A DNA stretch of 64,000 bases from Enterobacter bugandensis (GCF_900324475.1 NZ_LT992502.1:1674001-1738000); one strand, 5' to 3'. Counted from the first letter of the stretch, positions 1-10,360 are shown. Numbers and translations: made by a program. The notes: a model not told the origin generated them from the letters alone.

Positions 1-1464
1 CCGGGGCTGCACCGCGGCCACTGGGGCTTCAAAGGCTGGGCGCAGCACGACGAAGCGCTCTGGAAAGAGGTTAAAGACGACGCGCAGACCCGCGCGCGTA
101 AGGGCCTGGCGGAGTATACCTCTCACTTTTACGGTTCGGATAGCGACCCGCGCGTAATAGAACGCGCGCGCAGCAACGCCCGTCGCGCCGGTATCGGCGA
201 GCTGGTCACCTTCGAGGTGAAAGACGTAGCGAACCTGACCAACCCGCTGCCGAAGGGCCCGTACGGGACCGTAATCAGCAACCCGCCATACGGCGAGCGT
301 CTGGACAGCGAGCCTGCGCTGATTGCCCTGCACAGCCTGCTGGGCCGCAATATGAAGGACTACTTCGGCGGCTGGAACCTGTCTCTGTTCAGCGCCTCGC
401 CGGAGCTGCTGAGCTGCCTGCAGCTGCGAGCCGATCGCCAGTTTAAAGCGAAAAACGGCCCGCTGGACTGCGTGCAGAAAAACTATCATCTGGCAGAGAA
501 AGCGGCGGACAGCAAGCCAACCGGCGTGGCAGATGATTACGCCAACCGCCTGCGCAAAAACCTGAAGAAATTTGAAAAATGGGCGAAGCAGGAAGGGATC
601 GAGTGCTATCGCCTGTACGATGCCGACCTGCCGGAGTACAACGTAGCGGTTGACCGCTATGCGGACTGGGTGGTGATTCAGGAATATGCTCCGCCGAAAA
701 CCATCGATGCGCAAAAAGCGCGCCAGCGCATGCTGGACGTCATTGCGGCCACCATTGCCGTGCTGGGGATTGCGCCGAACAAGCTGGTGCTGAAAACCCG
801 CGAGCGTCAGAAGGGTAAAAACCAGTACCAGAAGATGGGCGAAAAGGGCGATTTTATCGAAGTGGGCGAATACAACGCTCGCCTGTGGGTGAACCTGACC
901 GACTATCTTGATACCGGCCTGTTCCTCGACCACCGCATTGCCCGCCGCATGCTCGGCCAGATGAGCAAGGGCAAAGATTTCCTCAACCTGTTTTCCTACA
1001 CCGGCAGCGCCAGCGTGCATGCCGGTCTCGGCGGCGCGCGCAGCACTACCACGGTGGATATGTCCCGCACCTATCTGGAGTGGGCCGAGCGTAACCTGCG
1101 TCTGAACGGCTTAACCGGACGTCAGCATCGCCTGATGCAGGCCGACGTGCTGGGCTGGCTGCGCGATACCGACGAGCAGTTCGACCTGATCTTTATCGAT
1201 CCGCCGACCTTCTCTAACTCCAAGCGCATGGAGGATAGCTTTGACGTTCAACGCGATCACCTGCGCCTGATGACCGACCTGAAGCGCCTGCTGCGCAAAG
1301 GCGGCACCATTATGTTCTCGAACAACAAACGCGGCTTCCGTATGGATCATGACGGCCTGGCAGCCCTGGGACTGAAAGCACAAGAAATCAGTCAAAAAAC
1401 GCTGTCTCAGGACTTCGCCCGTAACCGTCAAATTCATAACTGCTGGTTGATTACCGCGGTCTGA
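1..1464 (+). CDS. rlmL: RlmKL, bifunctional 23S rRNA m2G2445/m7G2069 methyltransferase (5' part missing)
   Basis: The reading frame is open from base 1, so the gene starts before the window; about 487 codons of the roughly 700 in E. coli RlmKL are present. The RlmL half shows its catalytic NPPYGER motif near base 284. The RlmK half follows, with the SAM-binding stretch [16 protein letters not shown] and the [10 protein letters not shown] motif. Family knowledge: the RlmL half makes m2G2445 and the RlmK half m7G2069 in the peptidyl transferase region of 23S rRNA. The gene ends 12 bases before uup, as in E. coli. Identification is by close match to the known protein. Confidence 0.96.
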   Translation, partial: PGLHRGHWGFKGWAQHDEALWKEVKDDAQTRARKGLAEYTSHFYGSDSDPRVIERARSNARRAGIGELVTFEVKDVANLTNPLPKGPYGTVISNPPYGERLDSEPALIALHSLLGRNMKDYFGGWNLSLFSASPELLSCLQLRADRQFKAKNGPLDCVQKNYHLAEKAADSKPTGVADDYANRLRKNLKKFEKWAKQEGIECYRLYDADLPEYNVAVDRYADWVVIQEYAPPKTIDAQKARQRMLDVIAATIAVLGIAPNKLVLKTRERQKGKNQYQKMGEKGDFIEVGEYNARLWVNLTDYLDTGLFLDHRIARRMLGQMSKGKDFLNLFSYTGSASVHAGLGGARSTTTVDMSRTYLEWAERNLRLNGLTGRQHRLMQADVLGWLRDTDEQFDLIFIDPPTFSNSKRMEDSFDVQRDHLRLMTDLKRLLRKGGTIMFSNNKRGFRMDHDGLAALGLKAQEISQKTLSQDFARNRQIHNCWLITAV

Positions 1465-1476
1465 AAGGAAAAATAA

Positions 1477-3384
1477 ATGTCATTAATTAGTATGCACGGC
1501 GCGTGGCTCTCTTTCAGCGACTCACCGCTTCTCGATAATGCGGAACTGCATATCGAAGATAACGAGCGCGTCTGTCTGGTGGGCCGTAACGGCGCGGGTA
1601 AATCCACGCTGATGAAAATCCTCAACCGCGAGCAGGGGCTGGATGACGGCCGCATCGTATACGAGCAGGATCTGATCGTCTCCCGCCTCCAGCAGGATCC
1701 GCCGCGTCATGTGATCGGCAGCGTGTACGATTTCGTGGCGGAAGGCATCTCCGAGCAGGCGGAGTACCTGAAGCGCTATCACGAGATTTCGCATCTGGTG
1801 ATGACCGACCCGAGCGACAAGAATCTCAACGAACTGGCGAAAGTGCAGGAGATGCTCGATCACCACGGTTTGTGGCAGCTGGAAAACCGCATTAACGAGG
1901 TGCTGGCGCAGCTCGGGCTGGAACCCGACATGGAGCTGTCGGCGCTCTCCGGCGGCTGGCTGCGTAAAGCGGCGCTGGGGCGCGCGCTGGTCAGCGGCCC
2001 TAAGGTACTGCTGCTGGACGAACCAACGAACCACCTGGACATCGAAGCGATTGACTGGCTGGAAGGGTTCCTGAAAACCTTCAGCGGCACCATCATCTTC
2101 ATCTCGCACGACCGTTCGTTTATTCGCAATATGGCGACGCGCATTGTCGATCTCGACCGCGGCAAGCTGGTCACCTATCCCGGCGATTACGACACCTATC
2201 TGCTGGAGAAAGAAGAAAACCTGCGCGTGGAAGAGCTGCAGAACGCCGAGTTCGACCGCAAGCTGGCGCAGGAGGAAGTCTGGATCCGCCAGGGCATCAA
2301 AGCCCGCCGTACCCGTAACGAAGGCCGCGTGCGTGCCCTGAAGGCGATGCGTCGCGAGCGCAGCGAGCGCCGCGAAGTCATGGGCAGCGCCAAAATGCAG
2401 GTGGAAGAGGCGTCCCGTTCCGGCAAGATTGTCTTCGAAATGGAAAACGTTAACTACCAGGTTGACGGCAAGGTGCTGGTGAAAGATTTCTCTGCGCAGG
2501 TTCAGCGCGGGGACAAAATTGCGCTCATCGGCCCGAACGGCTGCGGCAAAACCACGCTGCTGAAGCTGATGCTGGGCCAACTGCAGGCCGACAGCGGCCG
2601 CATTCACTGTGGCACCAAGCTGGAAGTGGCCTACTTCGATCAGCACCGCGCGGAGCTGGATCCGGACCGCACGGTGATGGACAACCTCGCCGAAGGTAAA
2701 CAGGAAGTGATGGTAAACGGCAAGCCGCGTCACGTTCTGGGCTACCTGCAGGACTTCCTGTTCCACCCGAAACGCGCCATGACACCGGTGCGCGCGCTGT
2801 CCGGCGGGGAGCGTAACCGTCTTCTGCTGGCCCGTCTGTTCCTGAAGCCAAGTAATCTGTTGATCCTCGATGAACCGACGAACGATTTGGATGTCGAAAC
2901 GCTGGAATTACTCGAAGAGCTGATCGATGGGTATCAGGGAACCGTGATGCTGGTTAGCCACGATCGTCAGTTCGTGGATAACACCGTGACCGAGTGCTGG
3001 ATCTTCGAAGGTGAAGGGCGAATTGGCCAGTACGTGGGCGGTTATCACGACGCAAAAGGGCAGCAGTCGCAGTCTCTGGCGCAGAAACAGTCGAAGTCCA
3101 GAACAAGTTCTGAACCTGCTGTAACAAAAGCAGAAACTGTCAAGAAAACCTCGGCTAAACTAAGCTATAACCTGCAGCGCGAACTGGAGGGGCTACCTCA
3201 GCGTCTTGAAGAGCTGGAGGCCGCGCTTGAGGAGCTGCAAGCGCAGGTTGCTGATGCCTCATTCTTTACCCAATCGCATGACTATACTCAGAAAGTACTG
3301 GCTGAAATGTCCGCGGCTGAAAAAGCCCTGGAAGAAGCATTTGAGCGCTGGGAGTACCTTGAGTCTCTGAAAAACGGCGCATAA
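1477..3384 (+). CDS. uup: Uup, ABC-F family ATPase
   Basis: The 635-residue protein has two ABC ATPase domains and no membrane segment. Domain 1 has GRNGAGKST, the signature LSGGWLRKA and LLLDEPTNHLD; domain 2 has GPNGCGKTT near residue 350, LSGGERNRL and LILDEPTNDLD. A charged linker joins them and the C-terminal 90 residues form a predicted coiled coil, which in Uup binds DNA. Family knowledge: Uup acts on ribosomes and suppresses precise excision of transposons. It follows rlmKL by 12 bases and precedes pqiA by 12, suggesting co-transcription. Length equals the E. coli protein. Confidence 0.96.
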   Translation: MSLISMHGAWLSFSDSPLLDNAELHIEDNERVCLVGRNGAGKSTLMKILNREQGLDDGRIVYEQDLIVSRLQQDPPRHVIGSVYDFVAEGISEQAEYLKRYHEISHLVMTDPSDKNLNELAKVQEMLDHHGLWQLENRINEVLAQLGLEPDMELSALSGGWLRKAALGRALVSGPKVLLLDEPTNHLDIEAIDWLEGFLKTFSGTIIFISHDRSFIRNMATRIVDLDRGKLVTYPGDYDTYLLEKEENLRVEELQNAEFDRKLAQEEVWIRQGIKARRTRNEGRVRALKAMRRERSERREVMGSAKMQVEEASRSGKIVFEMENVNYQVDGKVLVKDFSAQVQRGDKIALIGPNGCGKTTLLKLMLGQLQADSGRIHCGTKLEVAYFDQHRAELDPDRTVMDNLAEGKQEVMVNGKPRHVLGYLQDFLFHPKRAMTPVRALSGGERNRLLLARLFLKPSNLLILDEPTNDLDVETLELLEELIDGYQGTVMLVSHDRQFVDNTVTECWIFEGEGRIGQYVGGYHDAKGQQSQSLAQKQSKSRTSSEPAVTKAETVKKTSAKLSYNLQRELEGLPQRLEELEAALEELQAQVADASFFTQSHDYTQKVLAEMSAAEKALEEAFERWEYLESLKNGA

Positions 3385-3396
3385 CAGGGATTAAAT

Positions 3397-4650
3397 ATGT
3401 GTGACCAGCACCATGCCGACAGGCATATATTATGCTCGCAATGCGATATGCTCGTGGCGTTGCCAGAGCTTGGTCACGGACATAAAGCCCAGTGTCCACG
3501 CTGTGGCGCGACGTTGACAACCGAGTGGGACGCGCCGCGGCAGCGTCCCACCGCTTACGCGCTGGCAGCACTGTTCATGCTGCTGCTCTCCAATCTCTTC
3601 CCCTTCGTCTATATGAAGGTGGGCGGGATGACAAGCCAGGTGGATCTGCTTGAAATCCCGGGCGTGATGTTCTCGGAAGATTACGCCAGCCTCGGCACCT
3701 TTTTTCTGCTATTCGTCCAGATAGTCCCGGCGTTTTGCCTGGTCATCATCCTGCTGCTGGTTAACCGCGTCAGGATGCCGTCACCGCTGAAAATCCGGCT
3801 CGCGCGCATCCTTTTTCAGCTCAAAAGCTGGGGGATGGCCGAGATCTTTCTCGCAGGGATACTGGTCAGTTTCGTGAAGCTGATGGCGTACGGCGACGTG
3901 GGGATAGGCAGCAGCTTTATTCCCTGGTGTCTGTACTGTGTCCTGCAGCTGCGTGCTTTCCAGTGCGTGGACAGGCGCTGGGCCTGGGACGATATCGCCC
4001 CGGCTCCGACGCTCGCGCAGACGGTGAAGGTCGGCGTGCCGGGTATCCGCCAGGGGCTCCGTTCTTGTCCGTGCTGTACCGCCGTGCTGCCCGCCGATCT
4101 TGAGGTTTGTCCGCGCTGCGAAACGAAGGGCCATGTTCGCCGTAAAAATAGCCTGCAGTGGACGATGGCACTGCTGGTCACGTCCGTCATGCTGTATCTG
4201 CCCGCTAATATTCTGCCGATTATGATCACCGATTTGCTCGGCGATAAAATGCCCTCGACGATCCTCGCCGGGGTCATACTGCTGTGGAGCGAAGGATCCT
4301 ATCCTGTCGCCGGCGTGATTTTCATCGCCAGTATCATGGTGCCCACTTTAAAAATGATCGCCATTGCCTGGCTCTGTTGGGATGCAAAAGGCCACGGAAA
4401 ACGCGACAGTGAACGCATGCATCTGATTTACGAAGTGGTCGAATTTGTCGGTCGTTGGTCAATGATCGACGTGTTTGTGATTGCCGTTCTCTCTGCGCTG
4501 GTGCGGATGGGCGGTTTGATGAGTATTTATCCCGCGATGGGGGCTTTAATGTTTGCACTGGTGGTGATTATGACCATGTTTGCGGCCATGACCTTCGACC
4601 CTCGTTTATCGTGGGATCGTGAGCCTGAATCAAGCCATGAGGAAGAGTAA
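3397..4650 (+). CDS. pqiA: PqiA, intermembrane lipid transport membrane protein
   Basis: This 417-residue inner-membrane protein has two duplicated halves. Each half starts with a cysteine-rich zinc-ribbon-like segment (CSQCDMLVALPELGH...CPRCG near residue 14, and SCPCCTAVLPADLEVCPRC near residue 222) followed by four or so hydrophobic helices. Family knowledge: PqiA works with the MCE protein PqiB and lipoprotein PqiC in lipid transfer across the periplasm, and the operon responds to paraquat through SoxRS in E. coli. The gene sits 12 bases after uup and 4 bases before pqiB, so it is clearly part of an operon. Confidence 0.95.
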   Translation: MCDQHHADRHILCSQCDMLVALPELGHGHKAQCPRCGATLTTEWDAPRQRPTAYALAALFMLLLSNLFPFVYMKVGGMTSQVDLLEIPGVMFSEDYASLGTFFLLFVQIVPAFCLVIILLLVNRVRMPSPLKIRLARILFQLKSWGMAEIFLAGILVSFVKLMAYGDVGIGSSFIPWCLYCVLQLRAFQCVDRRWAWDDIAPAPTLAQTVKVGVPGIRQGLRSCPCCTAVLPADLEVCPRCETKGHVRRKNSLQWTMALLVTSVMLYLPANILPIMITDLLGDKMPSTILAGVILLWSEGSYPVAGVIFIASIMVPTLKMIAIAWLCWDAKGHGKRDSERMHLIYEVVEFVGRWSMIDVFVIAVLSALVRMGGLMSIYPAMGALMFALVVIMTMFAAMTFDPRLSWDREPESSHEEE

Positions 4651-4654
4651 GAGC

Positions 4655-6295
4655 ATGGAAAATAAGAGTGGAGAGGCGAAAGTGCAGAAGGTCAAAAACT
4701 GGTCGCCGGTGTGGATTTTCCCCATCGTGACCGCGCTGATCGGTGCATGGATCCTGTTTTATCACTACAGCCATCAGGGACCGGAAGTGACGCTGATTAC
4801 CACCAATGCCGAAGGAATTGAGGGCGGTAAAACGACCATCAAAAGCCGCAGCGTGGATGTGGGCGTGGTGGAAAGCGCAACCCTGACCGACGATTTAACC
4901 CATGTGGAGATTAAGGCGCGTCTTAATGCCGGCATGGAAAAACTCCTGCACGGCGATTCTGTTTTCTGGGTGGTTAAACCGCAGGTGGGACGTGAAGGGA
5001 TCAGCGGCTTAGGAACGCTGCTCTCAGGTGCCTACATCGAACTGCAGCCGGGTGCAAAAGGCAGCCAGCCGGCGCAGTACCAGCTTCTGGATTCACCGCC
5101 GCTAGCACCGCCTGATGCAAAAGGTATCCGCGTGATCCTCGACAGTAAAAAAGCGGGCCAGCTCACGGCGGGCGACCCGGTACTTTTCCGCGGCTATCGC
5201 GTGGGTTCGGTGGAGAAGAGCACCTTCGATCCTCAGAAAAGATCCATCAGCTATCAGCTGTTCATCAATGCGCCTAACGATCGTCTGGTTACCAGCAACG
5301 TCCGTTTCTGGAAAGACAGCGGCATCGCGGTGGATCTGACCTCGGCGGGCATGCGTGTAGAAATGGGCTCGCTGACAACACTGTTTGGCGGCGGCGTGAG
5401 TTTTGACGTACCCGAAGGTCTGGACCTGGGACAGCCGGTTGCGGAGAACACCGCTTTCCGCCTGTTCGACGATCAAAAAAGCATTCAGGATGCACTCTAT
5501 ACCGATCACATCGACTACCTGATGTTCTTTAAGGATTCTGTTCGCGGCCTGCAGCCTGGGGCGCCCGTTGAGTTCCGCGGTATTCGTCTGGGGACGGTGG
5601 GACAAGTGCCTTACTTTGTTCCAGGCCTTAAGCAGATGCTTGATGATGATTACCGTATTCCGGTGCTGATCCGCATTGAGCCTGAGCGCCTGATCAACCA
5701 GATTGGTGAGAATCAGGATATCGGCGAGCACATCACCGACCTGATGAATCGCGGTCTGCGCGGCTCGTTGAAAACCGGTAACCTGGTGACCGGCGCACTG
5801 TATGTCGATATGGACTTCTATCCAAAAGCGCCGCCGATTACCGGTATGCGTGAATTTGGTGGTTACAAGATCATCCCAACGGTAAGCAGCGGTCTGGCCC
5901 AGATCCAGCAGCGTCTCATGGAAACGCTGGATAAAATTAACAATCTGCCGCTGAACCCGATGATTGAGGCGGCGACAGGTTCGTTACATCAAAGCCAGGC
6001 GACAATGCAGCGCCTGCAGACCACGCTGGATAACATCAACAAGATTACTGCAAACCAGAGTATGCAGCAGCTGCCGCAGGATATGCAGAAAACGCTGCGC
6101 GAGCTGAACCGCAGTATGCAGGGCTTCCAGCCTGGCTCGGCGGCGTACAACAAGATGGTGGCAGATATGCAGCGTCTCGATCAGGTCTTGCGTGAACTGC
6201 AGCCGGTTCTGAAAACGCTCAACGAGAAGAGCAACGCGCTGGTGTTCGAAGCGAAAGATAAAAAGGATCCTGAGCCGAAGAGGGCGAAACAATGA
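4655..6295 (+). CDS. pqiB: PqiB, MCE-domain periplasmic lipid transport protein
   Basis: The start at 4655 (MENKSGEAKV) gives 546 residues, the E. coli length, and follows the pqiA stop by four bases; an in-frame ATG at 4619 lies inside pqiA and is less likely. One transmembrane helix near residues 19-38 anchors the protein, and three MCE repeats follow, the first beginning near GPEVTLITTNAEGI. The C-terminal region is rich in heptad-like glutamines and leucines, matching the known long hollow coiled-coil needle. It is translationally coupled to pqiC by a 4-base overlap. Confidence 0.95.
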   Translation: MENKSGEAKVQKVKNWSPVWIFPIVTALIGAWILFYHYSHQGPEVTLITTNAEGIEGGKTTIKSRSVDVGVVESATLTDDLTHVEIKARLNAGMEKLLHGDSVFWVVKPQVGREGISGLGTLLSGAYIELQPGAKGSQPAQYQLLDSPPLAPPDAKGIRVILDSKKAGQLTAGDPVLFRGYRVGSVEKSTFDPQKRSISYQLFINAPNDRLVTSNVRFWKDSGIAVDLTSAGMRVEMGSLTTLFGGGVSFDVPEGLDLGQPVAENTAFRLFDDQKSIQDALYTDHIDYLMFFKDSVRGLQPGAPVEFRGIRLGTVGQVPYFVPGLKQMLDDDYRIPVLIRIEPERLINQIGENQDIGEHITDLMNRGLRGSLKTGNLVTGALYVDMDFYPKAPPITGMREFGGYKIIPTVSSGLAQIQQRLMETLDKINNLPLNPMIEAATGSLHQSQATMQRLQTTLDNINKITANQSMQQLPQDMQKTLRELNRSMQGFQPGSAAYNKMVADMQRLDQVLRELQPVLKTLNEKSNALVFEAKDKKDPEPKRAKQ

Positions 6296-6858
6296 AAAAA
6301 TGGCTAGCGATTGCAGGAGCGATGGTACTCACGGCCTGTAGCTCCGGGAGCGAAACGAAAAGCTACTACCAACTGCCTCTGGTGACGCAGGCGGTTACGC
6401 AAAGTTCCGCCTCGCAGGGCAACCGTCTGCTGTGGGTTGAGCAGGTCGCCGTGCCGGATTACCTGGCCGGCAACGGGGTGGTCTATCAGACCAGCGATGT
6501 ACAGTACGTTATCGCCAACAACAACCTGTGGGCCAGCCCGCTGGACCAGCAGTTACGCAATACGCTGGTGGCGAATCTGGGCAGCCAGCTTCCGGGCTGG
6601 GTTGTTGCCTCCCAGCCTTTGGGAAGCGATCAGGACACGCTGAACGTCACGGTAACGGGCTTCCACGGCCGTTATGACGGTGCCGTTGTCATCAGCGGCG
6701 AGTGGCTGTTGAATCATCAGGGACAGCTGATTAAGCGTCCTTTCCATCTGGAGCTGAAGCAGCAGAAGGATGGCTATGATGAAATGGTGAAAGTGCTGGC
6801 TCAGGGTTGGGCGCAGGAGTCAGCCAGTATCGCCAGGGAAATTTCCCGACTGCCATAA
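6292..6858 (+). CDS. pqiC: PqiC, outer-membrane lipoprotein of the Pqi system
   Basis: The 188-residue protein begins with a lipoprotein signal peptide ending in the lipobox LTAC, so the mature protein starts at the cysteine near residue 16. The rest resembles the PqiC (YmbA, DUF330) family. Family knowledge: PqiC sits in the outer membrane and connects to the PqiB needle. It overlaps the pqiB stop by 4 bases (ATGA) and is the last gene of the operon, followed by a terminator. Confidence 0.94.
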   Translation: MKKWLAIAGAMVLTACSSGSETKSYYQLPLVTQAVTQSSASQGNRLLWVEQVAVPDYLAGNGVVYQTSDVQYVIANNNLWASPLDQQLRNTLVANLGSQLPGWVVASQPLGSDQDTLNVTVTGFHGRYDGAVVISGEWLLNHQGQLIKRPFHLELKQQKDGYDEMVKVLAQGWAQESASIAREISRLP

Positions 6859-6873
6859 GTAAAATTCATCGTC

Positions 6874-6915
6874 AAAAACCGCAATCGGCCTGGTGCTGAT
6901 TGCGGTTTTTTTTTC
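6874..6915 (+). terminator. rho-independent terminator after pqiC
   Basis: The 12-bp stem AAAACCGCAATC / GATTGCGGTTTT has an 11-base loop and runs into a T tract (TTTTTTTTT), 16 bases after the pqiC stop. Confidence 0.9.
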
Positions 6916-7114
6916 GTTTTTGCGTCAGGTTGTTACTTGTGCCGGGTCACATTTTTTGTACAAATGATCTTCTGGCTAGCTCACAAATATGACACCCGTA
7001 TGAATTTTGAACATTGACGCTGGGACTAATTCGGGGTATTCGTTATCTGTGCCTGCGCATCTGGCGCGGACACTGTTTTCTTTCCACCAGACAAAAGAAT
7101 GAGGGAAACGAGGC

Positions 7115-7282
7115 ATGAAGAGACAGAAACGAGATCGCCTGGAACGGGCTCATCAACGTGGTTATCAGGCCGGCATCGCTGGACGTTCGAAAGAAATGTG
7201 TCCTTATCAGACGATAAATCAAAGGTCACAATGGCTTGGAGGCTGGCGAGAAGCCATCGGCGACAGGGCACTTATAGCCTGA
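7115..7282 (+). CDS. rmf: Rmf, ribosome modulation factor
   Basis: This 55-residue ORF starts MKRQKRDRLE and contains GYQAGIAGRSKEMCPYQ, matching E. coli Rmf almost throughout apart from the last few residues. The start follows a purine-rich GAGGGAAACGAGG ribosome-binding region. Family knowledge: Rmf binds 70S ribosomes in stationary phase and pairs them into inactive 100S dimers; expression rises with ppGpp. The gene stands alone between the pqi terminator and a shared terminator facing fabA, as in E. coli. Confidence 0.97.
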   Translation: MKRQKRDRLERAHQRGYQAGIAGRSKEMCPYQTINQRSQWLGGWREAIGDRALIA

Positions 7283-7299
7283 TAACGTCTCTTTAAAAA

Positions 7300-7330
7300 A
7301 AGAAACCTCCGCACTGCGGAGGTTTCGCCT
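7300..7330. terminator. bidirectional terminator between rmf and fabA
   Basis: The stem GAAACCTCCGCA / TGCGGAGGTTTC is flanked by an A run on the left and T-rich sequence on the right, so it can end transcripts from both convergent genes. Confidence 0.85.
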
Positions 7331-7353
7331 TTCCGGGGTCGCTTAAAGCGATA

Positions 7354-7872
7354 TCAGAACGCGGAAGTGTCCTGGAACAGACCCACTTTCAGGTCGTTCG
7401 CGGTATAGATCAGACGACCGTCTACCAGCACTTCGCCATCCGCCAGGCCCATAATCAGGCGACGGTTAACGATGCGCTTGAAGTGAATACGATAGGTGAC
7501 TTTCTTCGCCGTAGGCAGAACCTGACCAGTGAATTTCACTTCGCCCACGCCCAGCGCGCGGCCTTTACCTTCACCACCCAGCCAGCCCAGATAGAAGCCA
7601 ACCAGCTGCCACATGGCATCCAGGCCCAGGCAGCCAGGCATTACCGGATCGCCAATGAAGTGGCAACCGAAGAACCACAGGTCCGGGTTGATATCGAGTT
7701 CTGCTTCTACGTAACCCTTATCGAAGTTGCCGCCGGTTTCGGTCATTTTCACGACACGGTCCATCATCAGCATGTTCGGGGCCGGTAACTGTGGGCCTTT
7801 CGCGCCAAACAGTTCTCCGCGACCAGAGGCAAGAAGATCTTCTTTTGTATAGGATTCGCGTTTATCTACCAT
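7354..7872 (-). CDS. fabA: FabA, 3-hydroxydecanoyl-ACP dehydratase/isomerase
   Basis: Starting at [10 protein letters not shown] gives 172 residues, the E. coli length; a longer in-frame ORF upstream runs through the promoter and into lonH and is discarded. The hot-dog fold active site is seen in [20 protein letters not shown], with His71 and Asp85 (70 and 84 without Met). Family knowledge: FabA dehydrates 3-hydroxydecanoyl-ACP and isomerises the product to the cis-3 isomer, the branch point to unsaturated fatty acids. FabR- and FadR-like sites lie directly upstream. Confidence 0.97.
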   Translation of the reverse strand: MVDKRESYTKEDLLASGRGELFGAKGPQLPAPNMLMMDRVVKMTETGGNFDKGYVEAELDINPDLWFFGCHFIGDPVMPGCLGLDAMWQLVGFYLGWLGGEGKGRALGVGEVKFTGQVLPTAKKVTYRIHFKRIVNRRLIMGLADGEVLVDGRLIYTANDLKVGLFQDTSAF

Positions 7873-7910
7873 GTTCTCAGTAAGCCTTATTTTAGTGAAG
7901 GACGCAGGAT

Positions 7911-7928
7911 AGCTAACACGTGTACGCT
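7911..7928 (-). promoter_or_regulatory. FabR-like operator upstream of fabA
   Basis: On the fabA strand the sequence reads AGCGTACACGTGTTAGCT, a palindrome-like element matching the FabR site known at E. coli fabA. FabR represses fabA according to the unsaturated acyl pool. The match is from memory of the E. coli promoter. Confidence 0.7.
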
Positions 7929-7946
7929 GAACAAGTCCGATCAGTT
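7929..7946 (-). promoter_or_regulatory. FadR-like activator site upstream of fabA
   Basis: On the fabA strand the sequence reads AACTGATCGGACTTGTTC, matching the FadR activator site at E. coli fabA. It abuts the FabR-like site and overlaps the last codons of lonH. Confidence 0.7.
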
Positions 7947-9701
7947 CGAACTGAACCAGCCCAGCCAGCGTAACGGCCATGGATAACGATGGCGAGCATC
8001 CTGCTGCGTCGCCTGAGCAATGCGCTCCTGGATAGTCTGCATCAAAGTTGTCTGACCTTCGCCATCCCAAACCAGGTTTGTCAGTAAGGGTAGTGCATCC
8101 TCAATCCCTTCGATGGCCCAGATGGCGAATTGTTCCTGTTCAACCGCGTCCAGAATATCCTGGCACAGGCTGAGATGGCGTACGTTAGGCGCCGGAATAA
8201 TCACACCCTGTTTGCCGTTTAAACCGCGCTGCTGACAGACAGAGAAGAAGCCTTCAATTTTTTCGTTCAGACCGCCAACGGGCTGAGCACGACCAAATTG
8301 ATCGACCGAACCGGTAATAGCAATGTTCTGGTTGATCGGCACGTCCGCCAGGGCGCTGATTAAGGCGCACAGCTCCGCCATTGAGGCACTATCGCCATCC
8401 ACTTCGCTGTAGGACTGCTCAAACGTCAGCGAGGCGGAGAAGGGGATTTGCTGCTCAAGCTGCAGCTCAGACATCAAAAATGCCTGCATGATCATCATGC
8501 CTTTGGCGTGAATGTTGCCGCCCAGTTCGGCCTTGCGTTCAATATCGGTAAACTCGCCGTCGCCAATATGCACAACGCAGCTGATTCGCGAGGGTTCACC
8601 GAACGCGCGCGGATGGCCAGGAAACTCGATCACCGAGAGGGCGTTGATCTGCCCAACGCGTTCGCCTTCTGTCTCGACCAGAATTTGTTCCAGCAGAATT
8701 TCATCCTGCATGCGGTCAGCAAGATAGCCTTCGCGCCACTCTCGCTGCGCCAGCATCTGCGTGAGCTGTTCGCCAGTAAACGCACCGTTACCGCTGATCG
8801 TACCGACTTCACGCAGCTGCTTGCCGATCCAGAGCGGGCAGAGCGGCAAGGTTTCCTGGTCACCGGTATAGCGAACGGCTTCGCGGATTAAACCCGGCCA
8901 CGCGTCGGCGGCAGGCGCTGGCAATGCAAAACGTTCCGCCACGGCCATCACCCACTGACACCACTGCGCCATGTCGTCCGCATCGGCAATCTGAATGTTG
9001 TCTTCGTATTCGCTGTAAACTGCCTGTTCGGCCAGTTCCGGCTCCATCTCCTGGAAGTCCGCCAGCGATTCGCGGTCACCCATCAACACGACGGTCAGCG
9101 ACAGCGGCATTGACGGCACGGAGACAGGAAGAGGACGAGACTCGTCGTAACCGACCCAGTCAAAGCGCTGTTGGGTCACAACGGTTTTCAGACGCATCCA
9201 CAGCAGCGGCTGCGAGAGCAAAGTGCGCAGAGAGATGATGAGCACGCCGCCGTTTGCACGATGCACCAGCCCCGGCTGCAGGGAAAGCTCGCCGTTAAAC
9301 TGGCGCAGACAGCCAAACAGCTGTTCAGCCTCGACCCAATTAGCGGTAATTACCTCGCCGTTAGCAGCAAAACGACCGTCGGCCTGGTCCGCCGGTCCGA
9401 AGGTAATATTATGCCCCGCGATACGATACTGGCCGCCAAATACCGCAGTGGTGTCTGGCCGCAGCTGGCGCGTGGCATCCCCAAGCAGCGACAGATATTC
9501 CGCTTCTTCCGGGGCTTTCAGCAGCATGAAGGGCGATGTCGCCCACGGGCTTAACGTCTGCTCCAGCGCATAATGTAAGCGTGGTTGCGTATCGCTAAGG
9601 ATGAATTCGTGTTCTTTTGCGAGATCGGGCTGTGCAAACAGTTCCTGATAGCTCTCGGCATCCGGAACAAGGTCACGCCATGCTAGTTTCGTAATGGTCA
9701 A
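7941..9701 (-). CDS. lonH: LonH (YcbZ), Lon-like protease/ATPase-like protein
   Basis: The protein is 586 residues, the same as E. coli YcbZ. The C-terminal half is a Lon S16 peptidase domain with the Ser-Lys dyad: GDSASMAEL (Ser near residue 438) and GLNEKIEGF (Lys near residue 480). The N-terminal half is a degenerate ATPase-like region with no good Walker A motif. Family knowledge: it is related to archaeal-type LonB proteins, and its substrates are poorly defined. The gene ends at the fabA regulatory region and is read in the same direction. Confidence 0.92.
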   Translation of the reverse strand: MTITKLAWRDLVPDAESYQELFAQPDLAKEHEFILSDTQPRLHYALEQTLSPWATSPFMLLKAPEEAEYLSLLGDATRQLRPDTTAVFGGQYRIAGHNITFGPADQADGRFAANGEVITANWVEAEQLFGCLRQFNGELSLQPGLVHRANGGVLIISLRTLLSQPLLWMRLKTVVTQQRFDWVGYDESRPLPVSVPSMPLSLTVVLMGDRESLADFQEMEPELAEQAVYSEYEDNIQIADADDMAQWCQWVMAVAERFALPAPAADAWPGLIREAVRYTGDQETLPLCPLWIGKQLREVGTISGNGAFTGEQLTQMLAQREWREGYLADRMQDEILLEQILVETEGERVGQINALSVIEFPGHPRAFGEPSRISCVVHIGDGEFTDIERKAELGGNIHAKGMMIMQAFLMSELQLEQQIPFSASLTFEQSYSEVDGDSASMAELCALISALADVPINQNIAITGSVDQFGRAQPVGGLNEKIEGFFSVCQQRGLNGKQGVIIPAPNVRHLSLCQDILDAVEQEQFAIWAIEGIEDALPLLTNLVWDGEGQTTLMQTIQERIAQATQQDARHRYPWPLRWLGWFSSN

Positions 9702-9886
9702 AGTTGATGTTTTTTAGTCAGATGTAAAAGAGTGGAGTATACCGTAAGCGGGGGGCTCTACCCAAGCAGGATTGGTGTTTCAGCAGGCGGATTGGCTGCA
9801 GTCACTCACAGGATATGATTTCTTTTCAGCAGATTGCTAAAAAACTGATATTCTGAACAGAGTTACGTGGTAACACTGAGATCGCA

Positions 9887-10339
9887 ATGAAATATCAACA
9901 ACTGGAAAATCTCGAAAGCGGCTGGAAATGGAAGTACCTGGTCAAAAAGCACCGTGAAGGGGAGCTGATCACCTGCTACATCGAAGCCAGCGCTGCGCAA
10001 GAAGCCGTGGATATTTTGCTGACCCTCGAAAATGAACCGGTACAGGTCAATGGCTGGATTGAGAAGCACATTAATCCTGCGTTGTTAAACCGGATGAAGC
10101 AAACTATCCGCGCGCGACGTAAACGGCATTTTAATGCTGAGCATCAGCATACCCGGAAAAAATCCATCGACCTGGAGTTCGTGGTCTGGCAGCGTCTGGC
10201 CGGGCTGGCACAACGGCGTGGTAAGACCCTGTCGGAAACCATCGTGCAGCTGATTGAGGATGCCGAACATAAAGAGAAGTACGCCAACCAGATGTCGTCG
10301 CTGAAAAACGACCTTCAGGCGTTGTTGGGCAAAAAATAG
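9887..10339 (+). CDS. matP: MatP, Ter macrodomain organiser
   Basis: The protein is 150 residues, as in E. coli, starting [18 protein letters not shown]. The N-terminal helical bundle is followed by a ribbon-helix-helix segment ([22 protein letters not shown]) and a C-terminal coiled-coil tail. Family knowledge: MatP binds matS sites throughout the Ter region, bridges them, and links Ter to the divisome through ZapB. I found no clear matS site inside this window by eye. Confidence 0.95.
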   Translation: MKYQQLENLESGWKWKYLVKKHREGELITCYIEASAAQEAVDILLTLENEPVQVNGWIEKHINPALLNRMKQTIRARRKRHFNAEHQHTRKKSIDLEFVVWQRLAGLAQRRGKTLSETIVQLIEDAEHKEKYANQMSSLKNDLQALLGKK

Positions 10340-10360
10340 ATTTTAGTTTTCTTCAGACAA

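Noticed and set aside
1522..2766. 414-codon open frame opposite uup
   Set aside because: Shadow of the high-GC coding strand: low-complexity, His/Val/Gln-rich translation with no domain and no ribosome-binding site. The same applies to long antisense frames opposite oppA-like (24110-25336), hpxO (33270-34259), hpxB (39865-40800) and hpxJ (50155-51399).
4619..4654. Upstream ATG for pqiB inside pqiA
   Set aside because: The start at 4655 gives the exact E. coli length and a good match from the first residues.
9887..10339. matS sites near matP
   Set aside because: I looked for GTGAC-N3-GTCAC by eye across the window and found only partial matches; a pattern search is needed to settle this.
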